The notes: generated by a model not told the origin, from the sequence alone. Counted from the first letter of the stretch, positions 8,555 to 16,842 are shown. The stretch: DNA of 64,000 nt from an uncultured Muribaculaceae bacterium (GCA_905233845.1 CAJOFH010000013.1:30531-94530); one strand, 5' to 3'. Numbers and translations: made by a program.

Positions 8555-8562
8555 TACCTTTG
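8555..8562 (+). promoter_or_regulatory. -7 box TACCTTTG ahead of the CoiA-like gene
   Basis: TACCTTTGCAG sits 63 bp before the ATG at 8626 and is preceded by ATTTTTGCTCACC, resembling the element before the ASCH-like gene. It gives the nuclease gene its own promoter, separate from the small RNA. Confidence 0.55.
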
Positions 8563-8625
8563 CAGCGGTGAGAATAATATTCATTCTCATTTTTTCGTTA
8601 ACATATTATATAAATCCTTATTTAT

Positions 8626-9603
8626 ATGGCTGATAATATCCTCAATCCGTGGGCTATAGATAGCAACGGGAAAATAATAAGCATTGAACATGCTCGCAAA
8701 GGAGAAGTGTATCATTGCCCTGTTTGCAAGGAACTGCTTTCCTATTGCAAGAAAGGCGATGGCCCACGCGCTCGCATTGACCATTTCAAGCACCAATCCA
8801 ATACAAATTGCCATGGTGGCGGTGAATCTGAAATCCACAGGATGGCAAAGGAGAAAGTTTATGAGATACTGCGGCACTTTTTAGACAAACACTATGAGTT
8901 GCCCATTACATGGACTTGTCCTGATTGTGGAATTGACATGAAGGCAAACTTGCTCAGACGAGCTAAAGATGTGCGCATGGAACACGACCTCGATGCGGCG
9001 CGTCCTGACATTGACTTGCTCGATGACAAGGGTAACACAATCATTGCCATTGAGATTGTATTTACCCACGATGTCGAAGCAAGCACACTTCGTTTTTATG
9101 ACAACAACAATATTGTGCTTGTGCGAATCGTCGTGAGATCAGCTGAAGACTGCAACGACATGATGCACAAACTACAATTCCCAGACAGTTGCAATCTTTG
9201 CTTTAACGAAGATTGTAAGCGAGGCGAAAAGATGCAGGTGTATAGGAAGATAATTCCAGTAGTTGACAACAATAGAATTGTTGGTCTTGCTGTTGCTTTA
9301 GATAACCCATTCGAGGAAGAAATCATTAAAGGTTTACCATTCAACGAACAAGACAAGCGTACTGCAATAGCCATAGCCAAAGAGAAATGGCCAAAACATC
9401 AACTCTATTTTAGCGAAGTCCCGGCTTATCCTTATGCGTTGTTAAAGCCCATTCAAACAATGAGTTTTCAATCTAGGATGAGGGCAACACCAAGTCCCTA
9501 CCATACCGGTCTTGAAGAAGTTATGCGCCAGCGGCAAGTAAAAGCTATCCGTAGAAACTATGCAATAAGAGCAAAAAAAACAGGTGGCAAACGTCGTCGT
9601 TAG
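8626..9603 (+). CDS. CoiA-like zinc-binding PD-(D/E)XK nuclease family protein
   Basis: A 325-residue protein. The N-terminus has YHCPVCKELL (about residues 30-39) and IDHFKH, the zinc-ribbon and histidine pattern of CoiA-like competence proteins, followed by SEIHRMAKEKVYEIL. A second cysteine pair, CPDCG, is near residue 102. The core AARPDIDLLDD ... AIEIVFTHD (about 125-150) has the acid spacing of a PD-(D/E)XK nuclease. A third cysteine cluster (CNLCFNEDC) and a basic tail (KKTGGKRRR) follow. CoiA proteins process DNA taken up by cells. Within a prophage a role in attacking or repairing DNA is more likely, but this is inference. Confidence 0.65.
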   Translation: MADNILNPWAIDSNGKIISIEHARKGEVYHCPVCKELLSYCKKGDGPRARIDHFKHQSNTNCHGGGESEIHRMAKEKVYEILRHFLDKHYELPITWTCPDCGIDMKANLLRRAKDVRMEHDLDAARPDIDLLDDKGNTIIAIEIVFTHDVEASTLRFYDNNNIVLVRIVVRSAEDCNDMMHKLQFPDSCNLCFNEDCKRGEKMQVYRKIIPVVDNNRIVGLAVALDNPFEEEIIKGLPFNEQDKRTAIAIAKEKWPKHQLYFSEVPAYPYALLKPIQTMSFQSRMRATPSPYHTGLEEVMRQRQVKAIRRNYAIRAKKTGGKRRR

Positions 9604-9610
9604 ACTTTTT

Positions 9611-9750
9611 TTACTACCATTGCATTTCGTAGTAAGAGTATTTCATACTCTTATCCAGCAAAAGACCATAGTTATTAACGATATACAAACTCCTTTGCAA
9701 TTTTATGAGCTTTGGTCGGCTCGCTGGGAATTGCATTGGAGTTTGTTTTT
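9611..9750 (+). terminator. Run of hairpins after the CoiA-like gene
   Basis: Stems are 9611-9617 with 9629-9635, 9634-9641 with 9645-9652 (AAGAGTAT/ATACTCTT), and a larger one 9686-9693 with 9738-9745 plus 9697-9702 with 9729-9734, ending GGAGTTTG then TTTTT. The last has the form of a Rho-independent terminator with a long loop. Confidence 0.5.
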
Positions 9751-9759
9751 GTTAAAGCA

Positions 9760-9879
9760 ATGAAAACTAACTTTAGTAAAAAGTACAACGAGAAATCAGC
9801 AATAACGACAAGAAAAAAAGCAAAAAGGGTGACTTTGGATATGTGTACCAAAATGGGAACGAATTCTTTATTGCGCTGA
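9760..9879 (+). CDS. Possible 39-residue basic peptide
   Basis: A short ATG-initiated frame, too short for the ORF track, encodes MKTNFSKKYNEKSAITTRKK and so on, very basic in the middle. It starts right after the terminator. In another frame the same DNA reads DFGYVYQNGNEFFIALNF up to a stop, which looks more like real protein, so this may be the remains of a frameshifted gene. Weak evidence either way. Confidence 0.2.
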   Translation: MKTNFSKKYNEKSAITTRKKAKRVTLDMCTKMGTNSLLR

Positions 9880-9914
9880 ACTTCCAAATCAGATTCAGGT
9901 AAGACATAGATTTT

Positions 9915-10292
9915 ATGAAAGACCAACCCAGTAAACAGCAGCTCATTTTGCTTGTAAACTCGCTGTGCAAGTTACAAGACAAAATCTTGTCGGTTAAAGG
10001 AATGCCGAAGCACATTCAGCAACCCATCGCTGACAAGGTTGAGCCATTGAAAGCTCCATTGTTTTTCCTCTGGGAAAAACTGGGCTACGGAAGTCCTACC
10101 GAACTTTCGCCGCAAGGCATCAATGGCTACTGGATGGCATCTTTCCAAACATCGCCACCTGATTTCCTCTCGGAGTGCATCCAGCAGCTCCGAACATTGG
10201 AAATCCCCATCAACGAATATGACGGCGGCATTGATCTGCAAAAATCACTCATCAATTTCTATTCGGACCTTCAAGAAATGTATTGCGATTAA
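9915..10292 (+). CDS. Hypothetical cargo protein, 125 residues
   Basis: I do not recognise this soluble, mainly helical protein (MKDQPSKQQLILLVNSLC ...). It has no signal peptide, membrane segment or metal-binding pattern. Base composition is nearer to the phage structural genes than the DNA on each side. It is isolated between hairpin clusters at 9611-9750 and 10395-10450. It could be a solitary cargo gene or the antidote of a lost partner. Confidence 0.5.
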   Translation: MKDQPSKQQLILLVNSLCKLQDKILSVKGMPKHIQQPIADKVEPLKAPLFFLWEKLGYGSPTELSPQGINGYWMASFQTSPPDFLSECIQQLRTLEIPINEYDGGIDLQKSLINFYSDLQEMYCD

Positions 10293-10394
10293 ACAACACA
10301 ATAAAGAATTCAATGTTTTGCGAAGTAGCTGTGTCATTTCGCATGCCCTATAAGGGTCTTGTTAGTGTCAATACTATTAACAAGGACATTGTTT

Positions 10395-10450
10395 GGGCAA
10401 TCCTGTACGAGGCTTTTCGAGAGCAGTACTTTGAAGGGATTGCCCTTTTT
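10395..10450 (+). terminator. Rho-independent terminator before the sigma cassette
   Basis: A 9-bp stem, GGGCAATCC with GGATTGCCC, encloses a structured loop and is followed by TTTTTCT. It ends directly before the first copy of the 38-bp repeat. Confidence 0.65.
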
Positions 10451-10452
10451 CT

Positions 10453-10490
10453 ATACCAACCGCTGTGAGGCGGTGGTTTGCTCATCGGTA
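10453..10490. repeat. 38-bp direct repeat, left copy
   Basis: The element starts ATACCAACCGCTGTGAGG and matches 15209-15246 at 37 of 38 positions. It contains its own imperfect hairpin (ACCAACCGC against GCGGTGGT). The two copies bracket the sigma/anti-sigma/outer-membrane-protein operon, and each directly follows a terminator. Confidence 0.85.
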
Positions 10491-10658
10491 TAGTGGGCGT
10501 TGCCGCTCACTATATTGTTGATTTTCTGAAAAACTTCAGCTTTATTAAGCTCACGCAGATAGTTGCGAATAATTCTATGCGCTCTCATTTTTTCAAAAAA
10601 AGTTCGTTGCTTTTGTTTGAAAAGTGGGGGGTGATGTGTTATATAGATGTAAAGTTAG

Positions 10659-10666
10659 TAATTTTG
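10659..10666 (+). promoter_or_regulatory. -7 box TAATTTTG ahead of the sigma factor gene
   Basis: TAATTTTG fits TAnnTTTG and lies 23 bp before the ATG at 10690. It would suit transcription of the operon by the housekeeping sigma factor. Confidence 0.45.
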
Positions 10667-10689
10667 TCGGCAGATTACGAGATTTGTAA

Positions 10690-11169
10690 ATGACTATTGA
10701 CGCATTTGAACTGATAGCTCCACAGCTGAGGGCTGCTGCCGTAAACAAAGCAACAGCAATGGGCCTCGACTATGACGAGTCGCAAGACATCGCCCAGGAG
10801 ACGCTGTTGCGGAGTCGGCTCTACAATCCTGAGGGTTTTGCCTCAGTGATTGCACACCGATTATCGCTGAACCACTTGCGTCGCAAGCCTCCGCTTCCGT
10901 TAGAGAGCGAGGAGTCCGCAAGTCAGACCAACCCATCGCCGCTGGACGAAATCATACAGCAAGAGGACGTACAGTGGCTCGAACAGAAAATCAAGGAGCT
11001 GCCATCCACCCTGCACGCAGTGTTGAAAATGCGCCAGGATGAGCGATACTCCAACGAGCAGATTGCAACTCTGCTCGGAATAAAGGAAGACAGCGTTAGC
11101 ACATTGCTTGCAAGGGCACGAAGGCAACTTATGGAACAAATCAAGCAACTACGCAGAGAACAACAATGA
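10690..11169 (+). CDS. ECF-type RNA polymerase sigma factor
   Basis: A 159-residue protein with both ECF domains. Region 2 includes YDESQDIAQETLLR and FASVIAHRLSLNHLRR; region 4 includes LKMRQDERYSNEQIATLLG and DSVSTLLARARRQL, a helix-turn-helix that reads the -35 element. Such factors redirect RNA polymerase to a small regulon. The stop overlaps the start of the likely anti-sigma gene, which is the usual arrangement. Region 2 is shorter than in SigW-type factors, as in several Bacteroidales ECF groups. Its probable target is the downstream receptor gene or host genes. Confidence 0.85.
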   Translation: MTIDAFELIAPQLRAAAVNKATAMGLDYDESQDIAQETLLRSRLYNPEGFASVIAHRLSLNHLRRKPPLPLESEESASQTNPSPLDEIIQQEDVQWLEQKIKELPSTLHAVLKMRQDERYSNEQIATLLGIKEDSVSTLLARARRQLMEQIKQLRREQQ

Positions 11170-11885
11170 AACAATATTCACGACATCAGATAGAGGCTTT
11201 GCTCGGCAAATTCATGGCGGGCAAGACCACCATTGAGGAGGAGTCGTTGCTGAGCAAATATTTCAACACGACCCACGATGTGCCTGCCGAATGGGAAGAT
11301 TATCAGGCTTTGTTCGGCTATATCGACCGTGGACTGGAAGGAGACCTGCTTCCCGAAACATCCTCACCATCACATCGCAAATGGCTTTGGTGGGTTCCTG
11401 CTGCTGCAGCGGCAATCGTGGCACTCGTTTTCGGCTTCAAGGTTTTAAACAAACCAGAAACCACACAGCCTATTTCATCGCCGATAATCACTCAAAAGGC
11501 AGATCCAAAAGATGAGTCGATTGACCAGAAGACCGGCAATCCTCATGTGGCTGAGAACGAATCAGCTGACAAAAACATTTCTGCACCTAATAAAGCAGAC
11601 GTCGTTGCAATCAAGCAGCAATCGAGAAAGCAAAAGCATTCTTTGACTGTCTCACATCATGAGGCGCAGACCAATCTGATTGCACAAAACGAACGGCTTT
11701 TGCAAGAGAACGGGCGGCTGCAACGAGAACTTGAAGAACTGAACCAGCGAGCCATCATCATCGACATGGAAGCCATGGGCTACCAAGCCGTGAAGGACGA
11801 GAACGGCTCAATAATTTACGTGGATATGCAACAAGAGATAGATAATCAATTCAACAACCAATCAACTAACATACCTGGATTATGA
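11166..11885 (+). CDS. Putative anti-sigma factor, single membrane span
   Basis: A 239-residue protein overlapping the sigma gene by 4 bp. The N-terminal 75 residues (RHQIEALLGKFMAGKTTIEE) would bind the sigma factor in the cytoplasm, one hydrophobic span follows (WLWWVPAAAAAIVALVFGF, about residues 75-93), and the periplasmic part is low-complexity then a coiled coil (NERLLQENGRLQRELEELNQ). It lacks the HxxxCxxC zinc motif and a FecR domain, so it is not one of the two best-known types. The role is inferred from layout and topology. Confidence 0.7.
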   Translation: MKQYSRHQIEALLGKFMAGKTTIEEESLLSKYFNTTHDVPAEWEDYQALFGYIDRGLEGDLLPETSSPSHRKWLWWVPAAAAAIVALVFGFKVLNKPETTQPISSPIITQKADPKDESIDQKTGNPHVAENESADKNISAPNKADVVAIKQQSRKQKHSLTVSHHEAQTNLIAQNERLLQENGRLQRELEELNQRAIIIDMEAMGYQAVKDENGSIIYVDMQQEIDNQFNNQSTNIPGL

Positions 11886-12712
11886 AAACAAAGTATATTA
11901 TCCTTGCGCTGGCGATGTTCATCGCACCTGCGGCAATGGCACAAGACTATTTCGCAAAGTTGAGATATTACTTTGGAGATAATTCGCCTATCGTCCAAAA
12001 GCAGAACACGCTGAAGGTTCACAACACCTTCACCAACCCCGAGAACGGGGAGAAAGAAGGCGAGCTCACAATCTATAAATTTGTATTGCCTGAATCTGAC
12101 GTCAGTTACACCGACAGCGTGAGAGTGCTGTATGAGGCCATCAGCCAAGCGATGGACGATGGCAAGATTCCCAGACGCGGCATCTACACTTTATGGAGCA
12201 TCACCGGCAATAAAGACCGTTGTTATACTGGGTATCGCTTGTATCATAATAAAAGCGAGTTCACACTTGTGGGAACTGAATCCGACAACTGCTACACAGT
12301 AGGATTGATCAACGAGGATGACACACAGTTCAGAACTACTTACACCATAGAGTGGAGCGAAACGTCAGATGGCGGAGTCACAGGTAGGCTGATCACCACA
12401 TACGCACCCATAAAACCACAAATAGAATCTCCCACAGTTACCCCACCTTCAGAGCCAAAGAACGATAACAAAATGTGGATGAGAAAACTGTTCTTTTATC
12501 TTGACAAGCTCAAAGATGGCGAATCTCTGTATCTATCCGGGCTTTACTCATTGGCGAAAGAGTGTGATATGCTCGACCATGACGACCTACAGGTCGCCAT
12601 CGGTCAAATCAAACTGTCAAAAGCAGAATTTGAGCGAAAGCACAAGGACGCATCGAGCATTCTCTTGCTGCAGCAGGTCATAGAGATACTTGAAGCGCGA
12701 CTGAGTAAATAA
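11882..12712 (+). CDS. Exported protein of the sigma/anti-sigma operon
   Basis: A 276-residue protein with a clear signal peptide (LALAMFIAPAAMAQD, cleavage near residue 20), overlapping the anti-sigma gene by 4 bp. The next 160 residues are beta-rich, then a proline linker (PTVTPPSEPK) and a helical C-terminal region ending VIEILEARLSK. It is probably periplasmic and may sense or relay a signal to the anti-sigma factor. I do not recognise a named family. Confidence 0.6.
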   Translation: MKTKYIILALAMFIAPAAMAQDYFAKLRYYFGDNSPIVQKQNTLKVHNTFTNPENGEKEGELTIYKFVLPESDVSYTDSVRVLYEAISQAMDDGKIPRRGIYTLWSITGNKDRCYTGYRLYHNKSEFTLVGTESDNCYTVGLINEDDTQFRTTYTIEWSETSDGGVTGRLITTYAPIKPQIESPTVTPPSEPKNDNKMWMRKLFFYLDKLKDGESLYLSGLYSLAKECDMLDHDDLQVAIGQIKLSKAEFERKHKDASSILLLQQVIEILEARLSK

Positions 12713-12741
12713 AAGCTCCTACCATACATTTTAATAACACC

Positions 12742-12767
12742 GTTTATGTGACCGAAATCACGTAAAC
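12742..12767. promoter_or_regulatory. Palindrome upstream of the outer-membrane protein gene
   Basis: GTTTATGTGA, a 6-bp spacer, then TCACGTAAAC: an inverted repeat matching at 9 of 10 pairs, located 38 bp before the ATG at 12805. The position suits an operator or an mRNA hairpin. Confidence 0.4.
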
Positions 12768-12804
12768 AGCGATAACTATGTCTAATTTTTAAACATCAAA
12801 TTAT

Positions 12805-15141
12805 ATGAAAACACGAATTATTATGCTGATAGTCAGCACCATCATTCTTCAATTATTGTTCGCCTCATCATCTTTAGCCGCCAATTATCATGGCAAGGTT
12901 ATTGATGAGACAGGCAACCCAATTCCGTTTGTTACTGTTGTGGCGCTATCTCCGAATGACAGCACATACGTTACTGGGGCCATGACTGATGAAATGGGGC
13001 AGTTCTCGTTTGACGCAGAACAGCGACCATTGTTATTGAAGGTCTCAAATATCGGGTTTCAAACGAAATGGCTTAGTGCAATGAGTGCCGATTTGGGCGT
13101 AATCACCTTGCAACCCGAAACGACACGTCTCAATGAGGTGGTGGTGACCGCGAAGAAAGCCACAGTGACAAGAGACGGATTAAACTATTCAATCAGCAAT
13201 CTGTCGGGCACTCATATTGGAGAGGCGGGCACTCTTTATGACATGCTCGGATGGACTCCCGGCATAGTGACCTACGACATCAACAACATCAAAGCTGGTG
13301 GATCGATGAGCGTTGGTGCAATTTATATCAACGAGCAGAAAGTTGCAGACCGAAACATACTGCTGTCCATACCATCCAGCCAAGTCTCCAAAATAGAGGT
13401 AATACGTGACCTTGGGGTGAGGTATTCCGCAGAATCGGGAGCAGTGATAAAGATAACGCTCAAAAAGCAACTCAAAGACTACATTGGTGTATCTGTGACC
13501 AACAATATTGAAATACGTCGTCGTGTGTCAGATGACGGCTGGGTCAATCTCAGTGGCAAGTACGGCAAGTTCTCGTTCTCAGGTTCGCTGGTAGGCCAAT
13601 ATGCAAACCGTAAAATCTATGACAATGGCGGAACGACTATATTCAACACAGATGGTAAACCTGCCTACAGCGATGTTTTTGATTCTGAATACACCTCAAT
13701 CAAGACTGGCCCGTTATGGAATGTCGGACTGAACTATCTGGCAAAGCCAACACTTAATTTCATACTCCAATACTCAGGCAACTCTACCAACGTGGATTTC
13801 AAGGAGCATAAAATTCATCAACTATCAATGAATGGCATTGAAACAGACCTCGACGAGAACACGGTCATACCGCATCGCAAATCATCAGGGCACAATTTAA
13901 CCTCGGGAATGACATACTTCTCTCCCACAGGACACTTCTTTAACCTTACACTGAGTTATTCTCATCAGAACAAGGGTGAGACACAGTCTGTCGACATCTT
14001 TAATACAACGGACAACAAACTCACCCAAAAGAATATCGTCAGCAGCTCGAAATATGACTTGCTGGACGCGGAAGCAAACTGGCGTTTCTCACATAAAGGC
14101 AATGACTGGGGATTAGGATATAATCTTAGTGTCATTAAAAACTCTTATGACTTCATCAATGACGGTGTCGGGCAACCAACCATCAGAAAGGATTACACTA
14201 ACATCCTATACGGCTCATGGGGACGCAAAATAAAAAAGCTGAGACTTGACTTGGGTGCAAGATTGATGCACAACATCACAGAGTTGACACAATCAGCAAC
14301 AGCCAGCGACAAGCACACATTGGTTTTGCGTCCATATATCAGCTTGAAATACAACATAGCGGACAGCTACTCCATTGGCACATATTACACGATGTTTGTC
14401 GGTTATCCCACAATATCGCAACTCAATCCGGCGGTGGTATATAGCGACACGTTGCATTACAATAAAGGAAATGAAAATCTTGAAAATGTCTATACTCACA
14501 AACTGGCGTTATTTGCCAACATCAAGGACATCTCGCTTGGCGTTGACCTCAAAAGAATCAACAATATGATAGTCACTGGTTCATTCCCCTATGGTGGAAA
14601 TGGAGCTATCATAGACCAGCCTATCAACAGTTTGTTTAGCAACGATGTGACATTTAAAGTGTCCTACTCAACGGATCTCGGCAAACTGAGGATTGACCCG
14701 GAGATTGAGTATAGCTATCAATTCACGAAGTTGCCCGACATTAGCGGAATGATTAACAAAGAATTTGGACAGCACAATATCTACGTCTCATGCGATTTGA
14801 GTTATAAGTTTTGGAAAACTGCCGAGGCTTTCTGTAGGTTCTCTTATCAAAGTCCGTGGTATGACAGCAATATGAGAGTTGGCAGAACTTTGAGATTGAA
14901 CATCGGCATGAGCAAGACGTTTCTTGACGGCAGACTGCGCACTGCCATTGAATTGACCGACCTAATCGGAGAGGCTGTAACACCACGTTGGAGCATTGAC
15001 TTCTCAAATATCAAACAGTGGCAACGCAACAGGTATGACACACGAGGCGTTAAACTCACCCTCCGTTACACATTCAACAGCGTGAACACGTCATTCCGCG
15101 ATGCGCAAATCAACAAGAGCAGCGATGGACGTGTGGACTAA
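12805..15141 (+). CDS. Outer-membrane beta-barrel protein, TonB-dependent-receptor-like
   Basis: A 778-residue protein with a signal peptide (about residues 1-25), then a carboxypeptidase-regulatory-like fold (YHGKVIDETGNPIPFVTVVA to LGVITLQPE), a plug-like segment (LNEVVVTAKKATVTRDG; YINEQKVADRNILLSIPSSQ) and a long beta-barrel of about 500 residues with repeating aromatic-ended strands. This matches Bacteroidota outer-membrane beta-barrel family proteins related to SusC but shorter and with no SusD partner. It would sit in the outer membrane of a lysogen. It has its own upstream palindrome and is followed by a strong terminator. A TonB box is not obvious. Confidence 0.85.
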   Translation: MKTRIIMLIVSTIILQLLFASSSLAANYHGKVIDETGNPIPFVTVVALSPNDSTYVTGAMTDEMGQFSFDAEQRPLLLKVSNIGFQTKWLSAMSADLGVITLQPETTRLNEVVVTAKKATVTRDGLNYSISNLSGTHIGEAGTLYDMLGWTPGIVTYDINNIKAGGSMSVGAIYINEQKVADRNILLSIPSSQVSKIEVIRDLGVRYSAESGAVIKITLKKQLKDYIGVSVTNNIEIRRRVSDDGWVNLSGKYGKFSFSGSLVGQYANRKIYDNGGTTIFNTDGKPAYSDVFDSEYTSIKTGPLWNVGLNYLAKPTLNFILQYSGNSTNVDFKEHKIHQLSMNGIETDLDENTVIPHRKSSGHNLTSGMTYFSPTGHFFNLTLSYSHQNKGETQSVDIFNTTDNKLTQKNIVSSSKYDLLDAEANWRFSHKGNDWGLGYNLSVIKNSYDFINDGVGQPTIRKDYTNILYGSWGRKIKKLRLDLGARLMHNITELTQSATASDKHTLVLRPYISLKYNIADSYSIGTYYTMFVGYPTISQLNPAVVYSDTLHYNKGNENLENVYTHKLALFANIKDISLGVDLKRINNMIVTGSFPYGGNGAIIDQPINSLFSNDVTFKVSYSTDLGKLRIDPEIEYSYQFTKLPDISGMINKEFGQHNIYVSCDLSYKFWKTAEAFCRFSYQSPWYDSNMRVGRTLRLNIGMSKTFLDGRLRTAIELTDLIGEAVTPRWSIDFSNIKQWQRNRYDTRGVKLTLRYTFNSVNTSFRDAQINKSSDGRVD

Positions 15142-15157
15142 GCAGTATCATCATTTT

Positions 15158-15367
15158 TCATAATAATTGCCTCGGAGCGCTTGACGCGATCCGGGGCTTT
15201 TTTGTCGCATACCAACCGCTGTGAGGCGGTGGTTTGCTAATCGGTAAGGAGATGAAACGGCTGGCACCGTTCTTCTCCTTGCTTTGTTTTTCTCCGCTCG
15301 CTGCTTCGCTGGAGTGCCACGATGTGCGAGCCGCCATAATCAATTCCCAAGAGGTTGTCATTGTCAT
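15158..15367 (-). CDS. Possible 69-residue leftward small ORF of conjugative-element type
   Basis: The frame starts MTMTTSWELIMAARTSWH, 35 bp downstream of a leftward TAACTTTG box, and reads through the right 38-bp repeat (ISLPISKPPPHSGWYA). I have an uncertain memory of similar short frames in Bacteroides mobile elements. The same DNA forms a good hairpin (15246-15251 with 15275-15280, 15256-15260 with 15267-15271), so it could instead be a structured RNA with an incidental frame. It also covers the terminator of the receptor gene. Confidence 0.3.
   Translation of the reverse strand: MTMTTSWELIMAARTSWHSSEAASGEKQSKEKNGASRFISLPISKPPPHSGWYATKKPRIASSAPRQLL
15169..15203 (+). terminator. Rho-independent terminator after the receptor gene
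   Basis: GCCTCGGA pairs with TCCGGGGC around a GC-rich loop and is followed by six Ts. It ends 5 bp before the right copy of the 38-bp repeat. Confidence 0.8.
15209..15246. repeat. 38-bp direct repeat, right copy
   Basis: Differs from 10453-10490 at one base (TTTGCTA in place of TTTGCTC). See the left copy for structure. The 4.7-kb cassette lies between. Confidence 0.85.
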
Positions 15368-15401
15368 TACTCCTGCCGCTGATGTATAACTTTTTCCAGT
15401 G

Positions 15402-15409
15402 CAAAGTTA
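15402..15409 (-). promoter_or_regulatory. Leftward -7 box TAACTTTG
   Basis: Read on the minus strand the box is TAACTTTG followed by C, matching TAnnTTTG. It would drive a leftward transcript through 15367-15158. The remaining stretch 15410-15632 holds no gene I can support. Confidence 0.4.
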
Positions 15410-15632
15410 AGGGCAGCCGTTCCACTGCAAGGCCCATGTCGAGTTGCCTTTTGAAAATTTTCTAAAAAATTCAGTTCTGCGCCCATAATTTTTCGAGCCG
15501 CAAGCGATAGAAATTTTTCAGGCAAGCCTTGCGGTCGCTCACTTCCCTGCCTCACTTTATTACGCACCGTAAAAAGGTTATACGCGACATACGTAGACAA
15601 TGATTATTCACCTCTTAAAAATTTCAAAGATT

Positions 15633-15878
15633 ATGACAGCTTCATTCAACACATCGTTTTTCAGCACTCCTGCCACAGCTGCAAGCGGAGTTAGTAAAAA
15701 AGGTTTCCGCTCTACCGCATACAATAATTATGTGGTTGATGTGGTGGACTTCGACAATGAAATTCACACTTTCGAGGTCGAGGCACGCACGGCAGACGAG
15801 GCAAGCGAGCAAGCCGCAGAGTTGGCAATGTCGCAAGGCACACAAGTTAGTTACTGCAATGTCTATTGCGAGCAATAA
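15633..15878 (+). CDS. Small conjugative-element-type protein, 81 residues
   Basis: The track begins at 15600 with a non-ATG extension; the natural start is ATG 15633 ([19 protein letters not shown]). The C-terminal half ([20 protein letters not shown], then an alanine-rich helix) resembles the small DpnD/PcfM-like domains found on Bacteroidales conjugative elements. It is followed after 46 bp by the MutS domain I gene. Function is unknown. Confidence 0.5.
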   Translation: MTASFNTSFFSTPATAASGVSKKGFRSTAYNNYVVDVVDFDNEIHTFEVEARTADEASEQAAELAMSQGTQVSYCNVYCEQ

Positions 15879-15924
15879 CAAGCGAGTTAATAACACTATT
15901 CATAAATTTCTAAATTTTACTATT

Positions 15925-16536
15925 ATGGCAAATTTGATTTTAGCAAGCAAGCGAGAGGTTAAGAGCGGTGCCCAAATGTGGCACGTGTACCAGCACGAGA
16001 ATGGCGCAAAGGTCGCCGAGAGTGAGTACTACTTTTCCCTGCCTATCAAGGCGTTAAAGTACGCATTTTTGTTGCGCAAGCGCACCGGTGCGATAATCCC
16101 GAAAGCCATTTACACGAAGCTAATGGCTGACGTGAGCGCAAGCAAGGCACAAGCCGAGCCGAGCGCAGAGAGCGAGAGCACACCCCAAGCCGAGCAAGCG
16201 AGCGAGCCGAGCGCACTGGGCAAGGCTTATGAGCAGATGAAAGCCAAGCACCCCGACAGCATTTTGCTGTTCCGCTGTGGCGATTTTTACGAAGCCTATG
16301 GAGATGACGCAAGGACAGCGAGCGAAGTTTTGGGCATCACCCTCACACGCACAAGCCGCAAGGACATTACCGCACAAATGGCAGGTTTCCCACATCACGC
16401 CCTCGATACGTACCTGCCCAAGTTGGTGCGTGCAGGTAAGCGAGTAGCCATTTGCGATGAGCCTACCAAAGTAGCCGAAAAGGTTGAGCCAGCCAAGAAA
16501 GCCACACGCAAAAGCGCAAAGAAAGAGAGCAAGTAA
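15925..16536 (+). CDS. Free-standing MutS domain I-like protein
   Basis: ATG 15925 is preferred over the track start at 15730, which reads through the previous gene. The 203-residue product has an N-terminal module ([20 protein letters not shown] ...), an alanine/glutamate/serine-rich linker, then [31 protein letters not shown] and [19 protein letters not shown], which is the mismatch-sensing domain I of MutS including the F-x-E-type GDFYEAY motif. A basic tail follows. It lacks the lever, clamp and ATPase domains. Such orphan domains are known on Bacteroidales mobile elements. Likely a DNA-binding accessory. Confidence 0.8.
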   Translation: MANLILASKREVKSGAQMWHVYQHENGAKVAESEYYFSLPIKALKYAFLLRKRTGAIIPKAIYTKLMADVSASKAQAEPSAESESTPQAEQASEPSALGKAYEQMKAKHPDSILLFRCGDFYEAYGDDARTASEVLGITLTRTSRKDITAQMAGFPHHALDTYLPKLVRAGKRVAICDEPTKVAEKVEPAKKATRKSAKKESK

Positions 16537-16551
16537 TTAGAAGTTTAACAA

Positions 16552-16573
16552 GGTGGGCGAGCAATCGCCCACC
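16552..16573 (+). terminator. Perfect GC-rich hairpin between small genes
   Basis: GGTGGGCGA, GCAA loop, TCGCCCACC. No T-run follows, so it is more likely an mRNA stability or processing element than a strong terminator. Confidence 0.5.
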
Positions 16574-16590
16574 ACAAACACCACCGAGTT

Positions 16591-16791
16591 ATGATTTTTG
16601 AACAAATGTACACGGACGATTTAGAGCGTTTACACACCTACATCGTCAAGGCAGCGAGAGCGATTAAAATCTATGCTGAGCCAGGCGAAAAGTCTGCCGC
16701 CTTTGCTCTAAGATGTGAGGAATATGCACGGCTTTTCCTTATGGAGATAGCGATTTTTGATGAAATCGCCAAGCGCACGAAAGGCGAGTAA
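16591..16791 (+). CDS. Small hypothetical protein, 66 residues
   Basis: A short helical protein (MIFEQMYTDDLERLHTYIV ...) ending the small mobile-element operon, 18 bp after a perfect hairpin and 22 bp before a terminator. It has no recognised motif. The start ATG and compact spacing with its neighbours support it as real. Confidence 0.45.
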   Translation: MIFEQMYTDDLERLHTYIVKAARAIKIYAEPGEKSAAFALRCEEYARLFLMEIAIFDEIAKRTKGE

Positions 16792-16813
16792 TCGCACCGC
16801 CCACCGAGAGAGA

Positions 16814-16842
16814 GCGAGCGCACCCCAAAAAGGTGTGCTCGC
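16814..16842 (+). terminator. Terminator closing the accessory island
   Basis: GCGAGCGCACC pairs with GGTGTGCTCGC around CCAAAAA and is followed by CTTGTCTTTT. It separates the mobile-element genes from the portal module. Confidence 0.7.

Noticed and set aside
10313-10468. 51-codon frame MFCEVAVSFRMPYKGL before the sigma cassette
   Set aside because: It runs through the terminator stem and into the 38-bp repeat, has no conserved look and no clear promoter.
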